Of a DNA stretch of 64,000 bases, positions 21,084-30,866 are shown in pieces. The notes under the pieces were generated by a model. It had not been told where the DNA came from, did no database searches, and was given only the letters and a program-made list of their open reading frames with translations. Position 1 is the first letter of the stretch. Every line of letters starts with the position of its first letter. Source of the stretch: Alcaligenes pakistanensis (GTDB lineage: Bacteria > Pseudomonadota > Gammaproteobacteria > Burkholderiales > Burkholderiaceae_B); assembly GCF_014652815.1 (NCBI RefSeq), contig NZ_BMZN01000003.1, positions 327,429 to 391,428 on the forward strand, read 5' to 3'. The position numbers were made by a program, and so were the translations under genes.

Positions 21084-21959
21084 ATGCTGAAAGTTGTATT
21101 GATTACCGGCATATCCGGTTCGGGAAAATCAGTTGCCTTACGCCTGCTGGAAGACACCGGCTATCTGTGCATAGACAATCTCCCCCCCCGATTTCTGGCC
21201 GAATTTGTCGAACGCTCTGCCGAACAAGGACTGGAGCGGCTGGCCGTGGCCATCGACGTGCGCGGCGCAGGTGATCTGGACACCTTGCCTGGTGTCATCA
21301 GCAAATTAAGTGAAGAAGGCTACGCCCTGCGCGTCCTGTTTCTGAACGCCAGCGACCACACCCTGATGCAGCGCTATTCAGAATCGCGCCGCCGTCACCC
21401 ACTGACCGACCGTCTGCGTCAGGATGGCCGATCGCCTTCTTTGCAGGAATGTATCGAAGTCGAACGCGAAATGACGGCCCCTTTGCGCGACCTGGGCCAT
21501 ATTATCGACACCACCGACGTCACTCCCGGCCAGCTACGTGCCTGGATTCGAGATCTGGTACAGGCTGACCGTGCCAGCGTCGTGCTGACTTTTGAGTCCT
21601 TTGCCTATAAGCGTGGCGTGCCCGGCGATGCCGATCTGGTGTTTGACGTGCGTTGCCTGCCCAACCCCCACTACGACCCCGAGCTGCGCCCCATGACAGG
21701 GCGTGATGAACCGGTAGCCAAATGGCTGGCCCAATTCGGCTCTGTGGAAACCATGGTGGATGACATCGCGGGCTTTGTACGCCGCTGGTTGCCCTTATAT
21801 ATGCAGGACACGCGCAACTACCTGACAGTCGCCATCGGCTGCACCGGCGGTCAGCACCGCTCTGTGTACGTGACCGAACAACTGGCGCTGCGTTTTGCGG
21901 ATTACGCCCCCTTGCTGGTGCGCCATCGCAATCAACCGCCTATTAACCCAGTCCCATGA
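21084..21959 (+). CDS. rapZ: RNase adapter / nucleotide-binding protein RapZ
   Basis: RapZ-type proteins bind nucleotides and, in enterics, direct RNase E to the GlmZ small RNA and sense glucosamine 6-phosphate. The 291-residue product has Walker A GISGSGKS near its start, GYLCIDNLPP and SFAYKRGVPGDADLVFDVRCLPNP, and ends in the sensor part GCTGGQHRSV. I chose the ATG at 21084 because the family starts almost on the nucleotide loop; an upstream TTG at 21051 is unlikely. It overlaps rlpA (ATGA). Confidence 0.92.
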   Translation: MLKVVLITGISGSGKSVALRLLEDTGYLCIDNLPPRFLAEFVERSAEQGLERLAVAIDVRGAGDLDTLPGVISKLSEEGYALRVLFLNASDHTLMQRYSESRRRHPLTDRLRQDGRSPSLQECIEVEREMTAPLRDLGHIIDTTDVTPGQLRAWIRDLVQADRASVVLTFESFAYKRGVPGDADLVFDVRCLPNPHYDPELRPMTGRDEPVAKWLAQFGSVETMVDDIAGFVRRWLPLYMQDTRNYLTVAIGCTGGQHRSVYVTEQLALRFADYAPLLVRHRNQPPINPVP

Positions 21960-23047
21960 GCCTTCCAACCTTACATAAACTAGGCGCCGTCCTAAGCATC
22001 CTGGTCTTATTGGCAGGCTGCGCATCCAGTCCCAAAGGCGCCAAATCCAAAGCTAAACCGGGGGCTACCGTCTCGGCCCCCCGAGGCGGAGGGTATTACA
22101 AAGACGATGGCCCTGACGCCCGAATCCCCGCTAACCTTCAATCCACTCCAGACGCCGTCCCCCGATTAGAACCCATAGCTCGCAGCAATACCCGTCCCTA
22201 TACCGTGCTCGGCAAAAGCTTTGTTCCCCATACTGCACACAAAGCCTTTACCCAGACCGGCACCGCCTCCTGGTACGGACGCAAGTTTCACGGCAAGAAA
22301 ACCGCCAATGGCGAAACCTACGATATGTACGCCATGACGGCAGCACATCCCACTTTGCCCATTCCCAGCTACGCCCGCGTCACCCGCCCCAAAACCGGCA
22401 AGTCCGTAATTGTGCGCATTAATGACCGGGGCCCTTTCCACAGCTCCCGTGTCATCGACCTATCCTATGTCGCGGCCGCCAAGCTGGATTTGATTGCACC
22501 CGGCAGCGGCACCGTGCTGGTCGAATCTATTACCCAGGAAGAAATACGCAGTGGTAGCTTTGGCCGTGGAGAGGTCGAAATGGCTGAGGCGCCACCACCT
22601 CGCACGGCTCCGGCGCCTGTCGCGCCCAAACCCAGCCTGACCATCACCGAAAAACTGGAGCCCACACCGGACGCCTTGGCAGTATTACCCGGAGATGATC
22701 TGGCGGTAGAACTGGACGATTCACCCAGCTGGAATAGTGATGCCAACGAGCAGCAGCTGATTGTGCAGTCCTCAAGCACAAGCGCCAGCAAGCCTCAGGC
22801 CCCATCAGGCCAGAATCGGGTTTATCTGCAATTTGGGGCATTTTCTGCCAGGGAAAATGCGGCCGCCTTGGCGCAGCAACTTAACCGCCAGATCTCTCAG
22901 GTGGAGTATCGCGACGCCCAGGTTCAGACGCATAACGATTTATACCGTGTGCAAATTGGTCCGTATCAGAACCGGACCGAAGCCATTAATGCAGCGTATC
23001 GAATTCAGCAGAAAACGGGTTTGAGCCCCTCAGTCGCGGTACGTTAA
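21956..23047 (+). CDS. rlpA: Septal ring lipoprotein RlpA (lytic transglycosylase with SPOR domain)
   Basis: The 363-residue precursor has a lipobox LLAGC (Cys22), so it is anchored as a lipoprotein. A double-psi beta-barrel follows (GTASWYGRKFHGKKTANGE, VRINDRGPFHSSRVIDLS), which in RlpA cleaves glycan strands that lack stem peptides. A proline-rich linker leads to a C-terminal SPOR domain (VYLQFGAFSARENAAALAQQL), which targets denuded septal peptidoglycan. It overlaps rapZ by four bases and ends before a very strong terminator. Confidence 0.93.
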   Translation: MSLPTLHKLGAVLSILVLLAGCASSPKGAKSKAKPGATVSAPRGGGYYKDDGPDARIPANLQSTPDAVPRLEPIARSNTRPYTVLGKSFVPHTAHKAFTQTGTASWYGRKFHGKKTANGETYDMYAMTAAHPTLPIPSYARVTRPKTGKSVIVRINDRGPFHSSRVIDLSYVAAAKLDLIAPGSGTVLVESITQEEIRSGSFGRGEVEMAEAPPPRTAPAPVAPKPSLTITEKLEPTPDALAVLPGDDLAVELDDSPSWNSDANEQQLIVQSSSTSASKPQAPSGQNRVYLQFGAFSARENAAALAQQLNRQISQVEYRDAQVQTHNDLYRVQIGPYQNRTEAINAAYRIQQKTGLSPSVAVR

Positions 23048-23072
23048 GTCACAAAGAAGCGGCTCCATCATG

Positions 23073-23119
23073 AAAAACACCCCAAAACCGGATATGAATC
23101 CAGGTTTTGGGGTGTTTTT
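23073..23119. terminator. Strong bidirectional terminator between rlpA and rsmI
   Basis: A perfect 17-bp stem (AAAAACACCCCAAAACC with its complement) around a 13-base loop has T runs on both strands. It can end both rlpA and the convergent rsmI. Confidence 0.92.
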
Positions 23120-23195
23120 TATGGCAAGGCTACTGTCGAACACTAGCCTTGGCTTCAAAACGAACTAGCGCTGAAATCAGCTATTCGCGTAGTAG

Positions 23196-24134
23196 TTAGT
23201 CTTTAGGCGAATTAGCCAAACCCCAGGCATACAAGACATCACGCGGTATTCCGCTGGCTTGGCTGGCAATCCGGGCCGCATCACGCAACGATACCTGCTC
23301 CAGTAAAGCCTTCATCCAGCGCTCCGTGGTGGCATCCAGGGCGGGCGCATTCTCGTCTACCTCTTCCACCACAGCATGCAGAATCAAGACAAACTCACCC
23401 TGCTCGCGATGGCTATCCTCGTCCAGCCAGGCTAGCGCCTGCCCCAAGGGCGTCGTATGAATTTGCTCGAAACGCTTACTCAACTCACGTGCAAAGGTCA
23501 GCTCGCGTTCTGGCCCACAAACTTCTTCCATATCGCGCAACGCCGCACGCAGGCGGTGGGGAGACTCAAACATCAAAACAGGCATGCCCAGGCTGGACCA
23601 ATGCTGCAACCATTTACGGCGAGCGACGGTTTTAGGCGGCATGAAACCCGCAAAAGCAAACGCCGGATTTTCATCGCTGGTCGCACCACTGCCCATCAAT
23701 GCGGTAATAACCGCAGAGGCTCCGGGCAAAGGCACCACTTGAAAACCCGCTGCCCGCACAGCCCGCACCACGCGCGCACCCGGATCGCTAACTGCCGGCG
23801 CACCCGCATCTGACACCAAGGCCACGCGCTGCCCTTGCTCGAGGCGCTCAATGATGGCCTGAGCAGCCTGCGCCTCGTTATGACGATGTGCCGCCATCAA
23901 AGGGGTTTGGATACCCCAGGCCTGCAAAAAGGGACGTGTGGCGCGCGTATCTTCTGCCGCAATAATGTCGCACAGCTCCAGCGCCTGCCAGCCACGCAGG
24001 CTAAGGTCTCCCATATTGCCAATGGGCGTGGCCACCACATACAGACAAGCCGTAGGCCAAACCTGCCCTTGCACCTTGTCCATCATGTTTTGCCAGACTC
24101 CGGCAGTCGCCGTACGGTTTTCGGTATCGCTCAT
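23196..24134 (-). CDS. rsmI: 16S rRNA (cytidine-1402-2'-O)-methyltransferase
   Basis: RsmI methylates C1402 in the ribosomal P site. The 312-residue protein has a tetrapyrrole-methylase fold: LYVVATPIGNMGDLSLR at its N-terminus, AEDTRATRPFL, LVSDAGAPAVSDPG and FESPHRL. About 28 residues precede the fold, so a later start is possible, although the ATG at 24134 is acceptable. It faces away from yraN with only 35 bases between the start codons, so their promoters must overlap. Confidence 0.93.
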   Translation of the reverse strand: MSDTENRTATAGVWQNMMDKVQGQVWPTACLYVVATPIGNMGDLSLRGWQALELCDIIAAEDTRATRPFLQAWGIQTPLMAAHRHNEAQAAQAIIERLEQGQRVALVSDAGAPAVSDPGARVVRAVRAAGFQVVPLPGASAVITALMGSGATSDENPAFAFAGFMPPKTVARRKWLQHWSSLGMPVLMFESPHRLRAALRDMEEVCGPERELTFARELSKRFEQIHTTPLGQALAWLDEDSHREQGEFVLILHAVVEEVDENAPALDATTERWMKALLEQVSLRDAARIASQASGIPRDVLYAWGLANSPKD

Positions 24135-24169
24135 GCTAGATCCTGCTTATTCATCATTGTGGTATCCCT

Positions 24170-24628
24170 ATGAATCCCTTTGAATACGCTCGCCAGGCTC
24201 AAAACCGGCAATTGCGGCGCCGGCAGCGCATTCGTCCCCCAACCAAGAAAGACCAGCCCCAGCGCTCTCCCAGCCAAAAAACAGGCGATCTGGCCGAACA
24301 GCGTGCCTGCGAGCATGTCATCGCCCACGGCGCCCGCGTTCTGGCCCGTCAACTTGCAGCCCGTTTTGGGGAAATTGACCTAGTCCTGTGGCATCAAAAC
24401 CAACTTGTCTTTCTGGAAGTGCGCCAGCGCAGTCATACAGGCTACGGAGGAGCGCTTGCCAGTGTAAACCGGGACAAGCAGCGGCGCTTGATCTTGAGCG
24501 CCCAGCAATGGTTGCCAACACTTAGCCAGCGCTACTTTCATGGAAAGCTGCCCAGTTGCCGTTTTGACGTCATCGCCATCGAAGGCGAGACGCTACGCTG
24601 GATACAAAACGCCTTCGATCAGCCCTAA
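24170..24628 (+). CDS. YraN-family (UPF0102) putative endonuclease-like protein
   Basis: The 152-residue product carries the UPF0102 core: GDLAEQRACEHV, ARFGEIDLVLWHQNQLVFLEVRQR, and RRLILSAQQWL. The family has a Holliday-junction-resolvase-like fold of uncertain function. The usual EVK of the catalytic-like motif reads EVR here, which still keeps a basic residue. About 35 basic residues precede the core. It heads the yraN-gmhA-like-dolP-thioredoxin set. Confidence 0.88.
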   Translation: MNPFEYARQAQNRQLRRRQRIRPPTKKDQPQRSPSQKTGDLAEQRACEHVIAHGARVLARQLAARFGEIDLVLWHQNQLVFLEVRQRSHTGYGGALASVNRDKQRRLILSAQQWLPTLSQRYFHGKLPSCRFDVIAIEGETLRWIQNAFDQP

Positions 24629-24773
24629 ACCACTCCTTTTAACGGCTAAAAAAACGATCAGGCGCCGCATTGTGTCCTGGACACTGCATATCGTTTCAAT
24701 ACCGTGGCGTTTTTTTCAACATGACACGATATGCCTGCCCCACAGCGAAATTGTCCGTGCGATAATGCGCGCT

Positions 24774-25367
24774 ATGGACCTTATCGCCTTAATGACTTCG
24801 CATTTCGACGATTCCGTCGATACTCTCAAAGCCAGCACACGCGAACTGGCCGAACCTTTGGCCGCCGCTGTCGAACTGTTGTTTGCCACGTTGGCTAACG
24901 ACGGCAAGATTCTGGCTTGCGGAAACGGCGGATCAGCAGCCGACGCCCAGCACTTTATTGCAGAGCTGGTGGGCCGTTTTGAGCGCGACCGTTTGCCCCT
25001 GGCTGGCATTGCCTTAAATACCGACACCTCCATCATGACGGCGGTGGGGAACGACTATGGCTTTGACAGTATCTTTGAACGCCAGGTCAGCGCCTTGGGC
25101 CAGACTGGCGACATTCTGGTGGCCATCTCCACCAGCGGCAATTCGCCCAACGTCATCCGCGCTATCGAAGCGGCACGTGAACGCGATATGGTCATCATTG
25201 CCCTAACGGGCAAAGGCGGCGGACAAATCGCCGGCCTGCTCTCGGATACCGATATCCATCTGTGCGTACCGCACGATCGAACCATGCGTATTCAAGAAGT
25301 ACATATGGTTTTGTTGCATGCCATGTGCGATGGCATTGATGCGTTGCTGCTCGGAGATCCACTATGA
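24774..25367 (+). CDS. SIS-domain sedoheptulose-7-phosphate isomerase / DiaA-like protein
   Basis: The 197-residue SIS protein has ILACGNGGSAADAQHFIAEL, VAISTSGNSPNVIRAI and the C-terminal VHMVLLHAMCD. It is like both GmhA, which makes the first heptose intermediate of the LPS core, and DiaA, which binds DnaA. Gene order (rsmI, yraN, this gene, BON lipoprotein) is that of E. coli diaA, but many betaproteobacteria appear to use this gene as gmhA. I chose the ATG at 24774; one at 24765 is also possible, and the long frame from 24540 lies over the end of yraN. It overlaps the next gene by ATGA. Confidence 0.85.
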   Translation: MDLIALMTSHFDDSVDTLKASTRELAEPLAAAVELLFATLANDGKILACGNGGSAADAQHFIAELVGRFERDRLPLAGIALNTDTSIMTAVGNDYGFDSIFERQVSALGQTGDILVAISTSGNSPNVIRAIEAARERDMVIIALTGKGGGQIAGLLSDTDIHLCVPHDRTMRIQEVHMVLLHAMCDGIDALLLGDPL

Positions 25368-26047
25368 AACACCGTTTGATTCTGGCCGCTTTGCTGGCCA
25401 GCACCACCCTGACCGGCTGCGGTCTGCTGGTGGTTGGCGGCGCGGCCGCCACCACTGCTGTTGTCGCCACCGACCGCCGCACCACGGGCGAACAGGTCGA
25501 AGACAAAACCATTGTCATGAAGGCCGGTGCTGAAACGCGCCGCTTGCTGGAAAACAAGGAAGGCCGCATCAACACCACGTCTTACGCCGGGGTTACCCTC
25601 TTGACGGGCGATGTGCCCACCCAAGCCGATAAAGAAGAAGCTGCCCGCCTGGTCTCCAAGGTGGATAAAGTGACCCGCGTGGTCAATGAACTGCGTGTTG
25701 GCGAACCCACTGCTTTGGGCGTGCGCTCGAACGACTCCTGGATTACCACCCGCGTCAGCACCGCTTTGCTCAACGCCAAAGAAGTGCCTAGCCGCACCAT
25801 TTCCACCACCACTGAACGTGGCGTGGTCTACCTGTTGGGCCGTGTTACCCACGATGAAGGCGAGCGCGCCGCCATTGCCGCTTCCAGCGTGCCGGGCGTC
25901 AACAAAGTCGCCAAGCTCTTTGAATACGTCAGCGCCGAAAGCCTGGCACAGCCATTGAGCACCAACAATCAACAAAGCCCTGCCCCTGGCGCAGCAGTAC
26001 CTGCAGCTGAACCCGCTTCCTCCGTAGAAGTTATGCCTATCCAATGA
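25364..26047 (+). CDS. BON-domain outer-membrane lipoprotein (DolP/YraP-like)
   Basis: The 227-residue precursor has a lipobox LTGC (Cys19) and two BON domains (GVTLLTGDVPTQADKEEAARLV and GVVYLLGRVTHDEGERAAIA), which bind anionic phospholipid in DolP. DolP helps keep the outer membrane intact. The tail after residue 195 is low in complexity (Pro, Ala, Ser, Gln). It overlaps the gene before and the gene after by four bases each, so the set is translationally coupled. Confidence 0.9.
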   Translation: MKHRLILAALLASTTLTGCGLLVVGGAAATTAVVATDRRTTGEQVEDKTIVMKAGAETRRLLENKEGRINTTSYAGVTLLTGDVPTQADKEEAARLVSKVDKVTRVVNELRVGEPTALGVRSNDSWITTRVSTALLNAKEVPSRTISTTTERGVVYLLGRVTHDEGERAAIAASSVPGVNKVAKLFEYVSAESLAQPLSTNNQQSPAPGAAVPAAEPASSVEVMPIQ

Positions 26048-26544
26048 AAAAAGTAGTCGTCATTGCTCTTGTTATTGCGGTAGCCGTAGGCTTGGGCGTC
26101 TGGACTATGTCCGGCAGCTCCAAGGCTGGCGCACCTGATGTAGCCTTTACCGACTTGAACGGTAAGCACTTTGAAACCAAAGACCTGCAAGGCAAAGTGG
26201 TATTGGTCAAATTCTGGGCTACAGACTGCACCACCTGCGTGGCGCAAATGCCTGACAACATTGAGAACTTCAATGCTTTGTCCGGCAAGGGCTTTGATAT
26301 TGTGGCCGTTGCCATGAAGCACGACCCCATCAACTACGTGCGTAATTTCACTGAATCCCGCCAACTGCCGTTCACGGTTGTCCATGACGACAAGGGCGAA
26401 ATCGCCAAGGCCTTTGGGGATGTCCGTTTGACCCCCACCGCCTTTTTACTCGACAAACAGGGCAACATCATCAAGCGTTACCTAGGCAACTACGACAAGC
26501 AGGACTTTATTGCTACCGTCGAAAAAGCCCTAGCTAGCAGCTAA
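26044..26544 (+). CDS. Membrane-anchored TlpA/ResA-like thiol redoxin
   Basis: The 166-residue protein has one N-terminal membrane anchor (VVVIALVIAVAVGLGVW) and a periplasmic thioredoxin fold with the active site WATDCTTC, followed by VAQMP and the cis-proline segment RLTPTAFLLDKQG. The CTTC dipeptide is unusual next to the CGPC or CxPC of most members. It may reduce or oxidise envelope proteins, perhaps cytochromes; no partner is visible. It is the last gene of the yraN set. Confidence 0.87.
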   Translation: MKKVVVIALVIAVAVGLGVWTMSGSSKAGAPDVAFTDLNGKHFETKDLQGKVVLVKFWATDCTTCVAQMPDNIENFNALSGKGFDIVAVAMKHDPINYVRNFTESRQLPFTVVHDDKGEIAKAFGDVRLTPTAFLLDKQGNIIKRYLGNYDKQDFIATVEKALASS

Positions 26545-26570
26545 AACACTGTTTCTGCCCCCAGCCACAT

Positions 26571-27517
<947 letters not shown>

Positions 27518-27520
27518 TCC

Positions 27521-28246
27521 GTGCGCGCTCCTATCCGTGCCCATGCCTGGGCACGGCCATTATCTGCCTGCCGGCCAGATGAAACCATCTGGCTGTTTGA
27601 TCTGGATAACACCCTGCACAATGCCTCCAAAGGCATTTTTCAAGCCATTGATGGCCGCATGCGTATCGGTGTGGCCGAAACCCTGGGTGTGGATATGGAC
27701 GAAGCCGACCGGCTGCGTCTGAAATATTGGCAACGCTACGGCGCCACCATGATCGGCCTGCAACGCCATCACGGTGCGGATCCAGCTACTTTTTTAAAAC
27801 ACGCACACGACTTTGACGTGCCTGCGCTGCTGAGCGCAGAACGGGGACTGGCATCCCAATTGCGTCGTCTGCCTGGCTATAAGCTGTTGCTGACCAATGC
27901 ACCGATGGATTACGCCCATCGAGTCTTGAAAGCCCTGAACCTGCTGCCTGTCTTTGATGGCCTCTGGGCCATTGAGCACATGCAACTGCAAGGTCGCTAC
28001 CGTCCCAAACCTTCCCAAGCCCTGATGAAGCAAGCCCTGGCGGTACTCAAGTCCCAGGCCCGCGACATCGTGCTGGTTGAAGATACACTGCGCAATCTGA
28101 AAAGCGCCCGCCAGCTAGGGATGCAGACCATCCATATCTATAACGCGGGCACGCCGTTCAGCGCTTTGTATCATGGACGCGGCCCGTATGTAGACCAACG
28201 CATCAACCGCATTGCGCAACTGGTCAAAAACTGGCCACGTCCCTGA
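27521..28246 (+). CDS. HAD-superfamily pyrimidine 5'-nucleotidase-like hydrolase
   Basis: The 241-residue protein has the HAD nucleophile motif WLFDLDNTLH, motif II LLLTNAP, and the C-terminal VLVEDTLRNLKSA. Similarity is to the Sdt1/pyrimidine 5'-nucleotidase group (GrxD-like cap). The start is GTG at 27521, three bases after argB. It probably removes phosphate from a small metabolite; the substrate cannot be read from the sequence. It is convergent with the aldehyde dehydrogenase, with only six bases between the stops. Confidence 0.85.
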   Translation: MRAPIRAHAWARPLSACRPDETIWLFDLDNTLHNASKGIFQAIDGRMRIGVAETLGVDMDEADRLRLKYWQRYGATMIGLQRHHGADPATFLKHAHDFDVPALLSAERGLASQLRRLPGYKLLLTNAPMDYAHRVLKALNLLPVFDGLWAIEHMQLQGRYRPKPSQALMKQALAVLKSQARDIVLVEDTLRNLKSARQLGMQTIHIYNAGTPFSALYHGRGPYVDQRINRIAQLVKNWPRP

Positions 28247-28252
28247 CACGAC

Positions 28253-29707
28253 TTAGAACGCCAACTGGCGCTCTCCTTGCTGAATGGTGACCCATTTCAG
28301 CTCGGTCATGTCGGCAATAGAATAACGCCCGTTTTCTTTGCCATAACCGCTGTCTTTAAAGCCACCGAAGGGCGCGTTCGGATCATCATCAAAAGAGTTG
28401 TCATTGATATGAACCGAGCCCGCCTCGATGCGTTCAGCAAAGTCCATGGCCTTTTGCAGATCGTTGGTCAAAATAGCCGACGACAAGCCGTAGGAGGTGT
28501 CGTTAGCCATTTCCAGCGCATGTTCGTAGTCACGTGCTTTGTAGATGGCGGCGACCGGGCCAAACGTTTCCTCGTAGTACAGCTGCATATCAGGGGTGAC
28601 ATCGCATAGCGCTGTGGGTTGAACCACATTACCCTCGCGCCCACCACCAGCCAACAGGGTTGCGCCTTTAGACACGGCATCAGCAATATGCGCTTGCACA
28701 AAATCGGCCTGTTCCGAGCTGATCAACGGACCCACTGCGGTTTGTGGCAAGGCCGGATCACCTGTAGGAATACGGGCTACCTGCTTGGCGAAGGCCTCGC
28801 AGAAAGCGTCATAAATGCCCTGCTCCACAATAATGCGCGAGTTGGCCATGCACACCTGGCCCTGGTTGAAGTAAATACCAAAAGCGGCAGAACGCACAGC
28901 GTAATCCAGCGTGGCATCGTCCAGCACTACCACGGGGCTCTTACCTCCCAGCTCCAACACAATCCGCTTCTGATAACGGCCCGCCAGATCCGCCAGAATG
29001 CGGCCTACACGGGCCGAGCCTGTAAACGTCACCAGCTTGACGCGAGGATCCGAGAATAAGGTATCGCCCAAGGCTTCATCAGTAGTCAGCAGCACTGTCA
29101 GCACACCAGAAGGCAGACCCGCCTCTTCCAGAATTTCGGCAAACATCAAGGCAGCCATAGGCGTGTGCGGCGAAGGCTTGAGGATGAAGCTGTTACCAGC
29201 AGCCAGAGCAGGAGCCAGCTTCTTGCCATTCAACAGCAAAGGAGCATTAAAAGGGCCAATACCAGCCACGACACCCAAAGGACGGCGAATGCTCATGGAA
29301 ATCCGGCCAGGCAAGTCCGAAGGCATGGTTTCGCCTCGAATATCGCGAGTCTGGCCGGCAGCAATGCGGAAGGTGCTGACGATGTAATCGCACTCAAACA
29401 TGGCTTTGCCAAAGACGTTACCGCCCTCTTCCACCAGTACACGCACGATATCGTCGCGGCGGCGTTCCACAATATCAGCCGCACGGCACAAGATGGCCTC
29501 GCGCTCACGCGCCAGCATCTTGCCCCAAACACGCTGCGCGCTTTCGGCACTGCCCAACGCTGTTTCAATATCCTGTTTGGTCGCCAGAAACACACGCGCC
29601 AAAGGCTTACCGGTATAAGGATTGACTAGATCTTTATGCTGTTGGCCTTCTGATTTCCAGGCCTGTCCGTTGATATAAGGGTAGATCTGCTTTAGCTGCT
29701 CACTCAT
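28253..29707 (-). CDS. Aromatic-type aldehyde dehydrogenase (NAD(P)+)
   Basis: The 484-residue enzyme has the ALDH catalytic Asn154 (GPFNAPL), the coenzyme loop FTGSARVG, Glu252 (LELGGKSP) and the nucleophile Cys286 (GQVCMANS). The wording of FDDDPNAPFGGFKDSGYG and the long C-terminus resemble benzaldehyde, vanillin and phenylacetaldehyde dehydrogenases. I chose the ATG at 29707 with AGGAG seven bases before it. It is divergent from an AraC regulator that looks like FeaR, so I infer that an aromatic aldehyde, perhaps from an amine, is the substrate. Confidence 0.9.
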   Translation of the reverse strand: MSEQLKQIYPYINGQAWKSEGQQHKDLVNPYTGKPLARVFLATKQDIETALGSAESAQRVWGKMLAREREAILCRAADIVERRRDDIVRVLVEEGGNVFGKAMFECDYIVSTFRIAAGQTRDIRGETMPSDLPGRISMSIRRPLGVVAGIGPFNAPLLLNGKKLAPALAAGNSFILKPSPHTPMAALMFAEILEEAGLPSGVLTVLLTTDEALGDTLFSDPRVKLVTFTGSARVGRILADLAGRYQKRIVLELGGKSPVVVLDDATLDYAVRSAAFGIYFNQGQVCMANSRIIVEQGIYDAFCEAFAKQVARIPTGDPALPQTAVGPLISSEQADFVQAHIADAVSKGATLLAGGGREGNVVQPTALCDVTPDMQLYYEETFGPVAAIYKARDYEHALEMANDTSYGLSSAILTNDLQKAMDFAERIEAGSVHINDNSFDDDPNAPFGGFKDSGYGKENGRYSIADMTELKWVTIQQGERQLAF

Positions 29708-29904
29708 GACTGCTCCTTTCCTGTGTTGTCTCCGGGTGCGCGCCTGGGCACCCTTCATGGTTAAACCCGATAGCCACCGAGGTGCGCCGTGGCCCACCAT
29801 GCAGTACTGTCTTAGATACTATTCTTGAGCCGATTGCCTCTCTGTGTCGTGGACTAGGGCGCAGCCCAATCTGGACAATGACGCAGAAGACGGAAATACA
29901 CCCC

Positions 29905-30834
29905 ATGAGCATGAACTACCACTGGGATACCCAGGCTTTGCCCCCCGGACAGGGGGCCCAGCTCTGGACCCACGCCATTTCGCAGTCCTTTCAGCACGTG
30001 CAGACGCAATGTCACGGGCAGAATTTCCATGGCACCTTGCGCTCTCAACGCTTGGGGGAGCTGGCAATCAACCGGCTGACGGCCCAACCCTATCGGGTCA
30101 GTACAAGCAGGCCGCAAACCGATCAAGCTTGGTTATTTTTGAATGTGCATCAGCAAGGCCACTGCCGCCTGATTCAGAACGGGCGCGAACAGTGGTTGCC
30201 CGCAGGCAGCTTGAGTTTGAATGTGGGCACCAGTCCTTTCACTCTGGACTTTGTAGACGAAGTCATCATGACCACGCTGCGACTACCGCTGGATGGGCTG
30301 CTGCCGTATACCGGGCCCTTGAATGATGTCGTGGCCCAGCCACTAGCTCCGGGAGCCAGTCTGCATTTGCTGGAACATTATCTGCAAGGCTTGCTGCTTT
30401 CTGCCGATGGGCTACGCGCCAATCAACATGATCAAGCCTGGCGCTGCCTGCGGGATTTGCTGGCCATGAGCATTAACGAACAACGCTCCCTGCCAACTGC
30501 AGCTTCCAGCGCACGTTATGACGATGCATTGCGCTATTTGTCCGACCACTTGGGCGATCCCACTTTGAATATTGCCGCCCTGTCCCAATACCTGGGCATG
30601 GCGCCGCGCACCGTGCAGGAACTCTTCAAGACACAAGGAACCACCTTTACCGCCCAATTGATGCATTTACGCCTGGAAGCGGCGGCACAATTGCTGCGCC
30701 AGACGCCGTCCAATACGGTGGCGCAAGTGGCCTATTCAGTGGGGTTTTCGGATCTGTCCTACTTTCACCGCCAGTTTCGGCGGCGCTTTGGCATCACACC
30801 AGGCCATTTTTACGGACATGGCCTAGGGTCTTAA
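29905..30834 (+). CDS. AraC-family transcriptional activator (FeaR-like)
   Basis: The 309-residue protein has an N-terminal AraC-binding-like domain (HGTLRSQRLGELAINRL, WLFLNVHQQGHC) and a C-terminal double helix-turn-helix: LNIAALSQYLGMAPRTVQELF and NTVAQVAYSVGFSDLSYFHRQFRRRFG. FeaR controls the phenylacetaldehyde dehydrogenase FeaB in E. coli, and the divergent aldehyde dehydrogenase here gives a similar arrangement. I chose the ATG at 29905; others at 29911 and 29878 are possible. The 197-base intergenic region should hold its operator sites. Confidence 0.85.
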   Translation: MSMNYHWDTQALPPGQGAQLWTHAISQSFQHVQTQCHGQNFHGTLRSQRLGELAINRLTAQPYRVSTSRPQTDQAWLFLNVHQQGHCRLIQNGREQWLPAGSLSLNVGTSPFTLDFVDEVIMTTLRLPLDGLLPYTGPLNDVVAQPLAPGASLHLLEHYLQGLLLSADGLRANQHDQAWRCLRDLLAMSINEQRSLPTAASSARYDDALRYLSDHLGDPTLNIAALSQYLGMAPRTVQELFKTQGTTFTAQLMHLRLEAAAQLLRQTPSNTVAQVAYSVGFSDLSYFHRQFRRRFGITPGHFYGHGLGS

Positions 30835-30840
30835 GGAGCG

Positions 30841-30866
30841 CGCCTGACGACGATCAGGCGTGTTTA
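30841..30866. terminator. Hairpin between the AraC-type gene and moeB
   Basis: CGCCTGA pairs with TCAGGCG around a six-base loop and is followed by TGTTTA. It reaches into the stop codon of the convergent moeB. Confidence 0.55.

Noticed and set aside
24672-24684. Small palindrome GTGTCCTGGACAC before the SIS-domain gene
   Set aside because: Arms of six bases around one central base are short, and no regulator is linked to it; may be chance.
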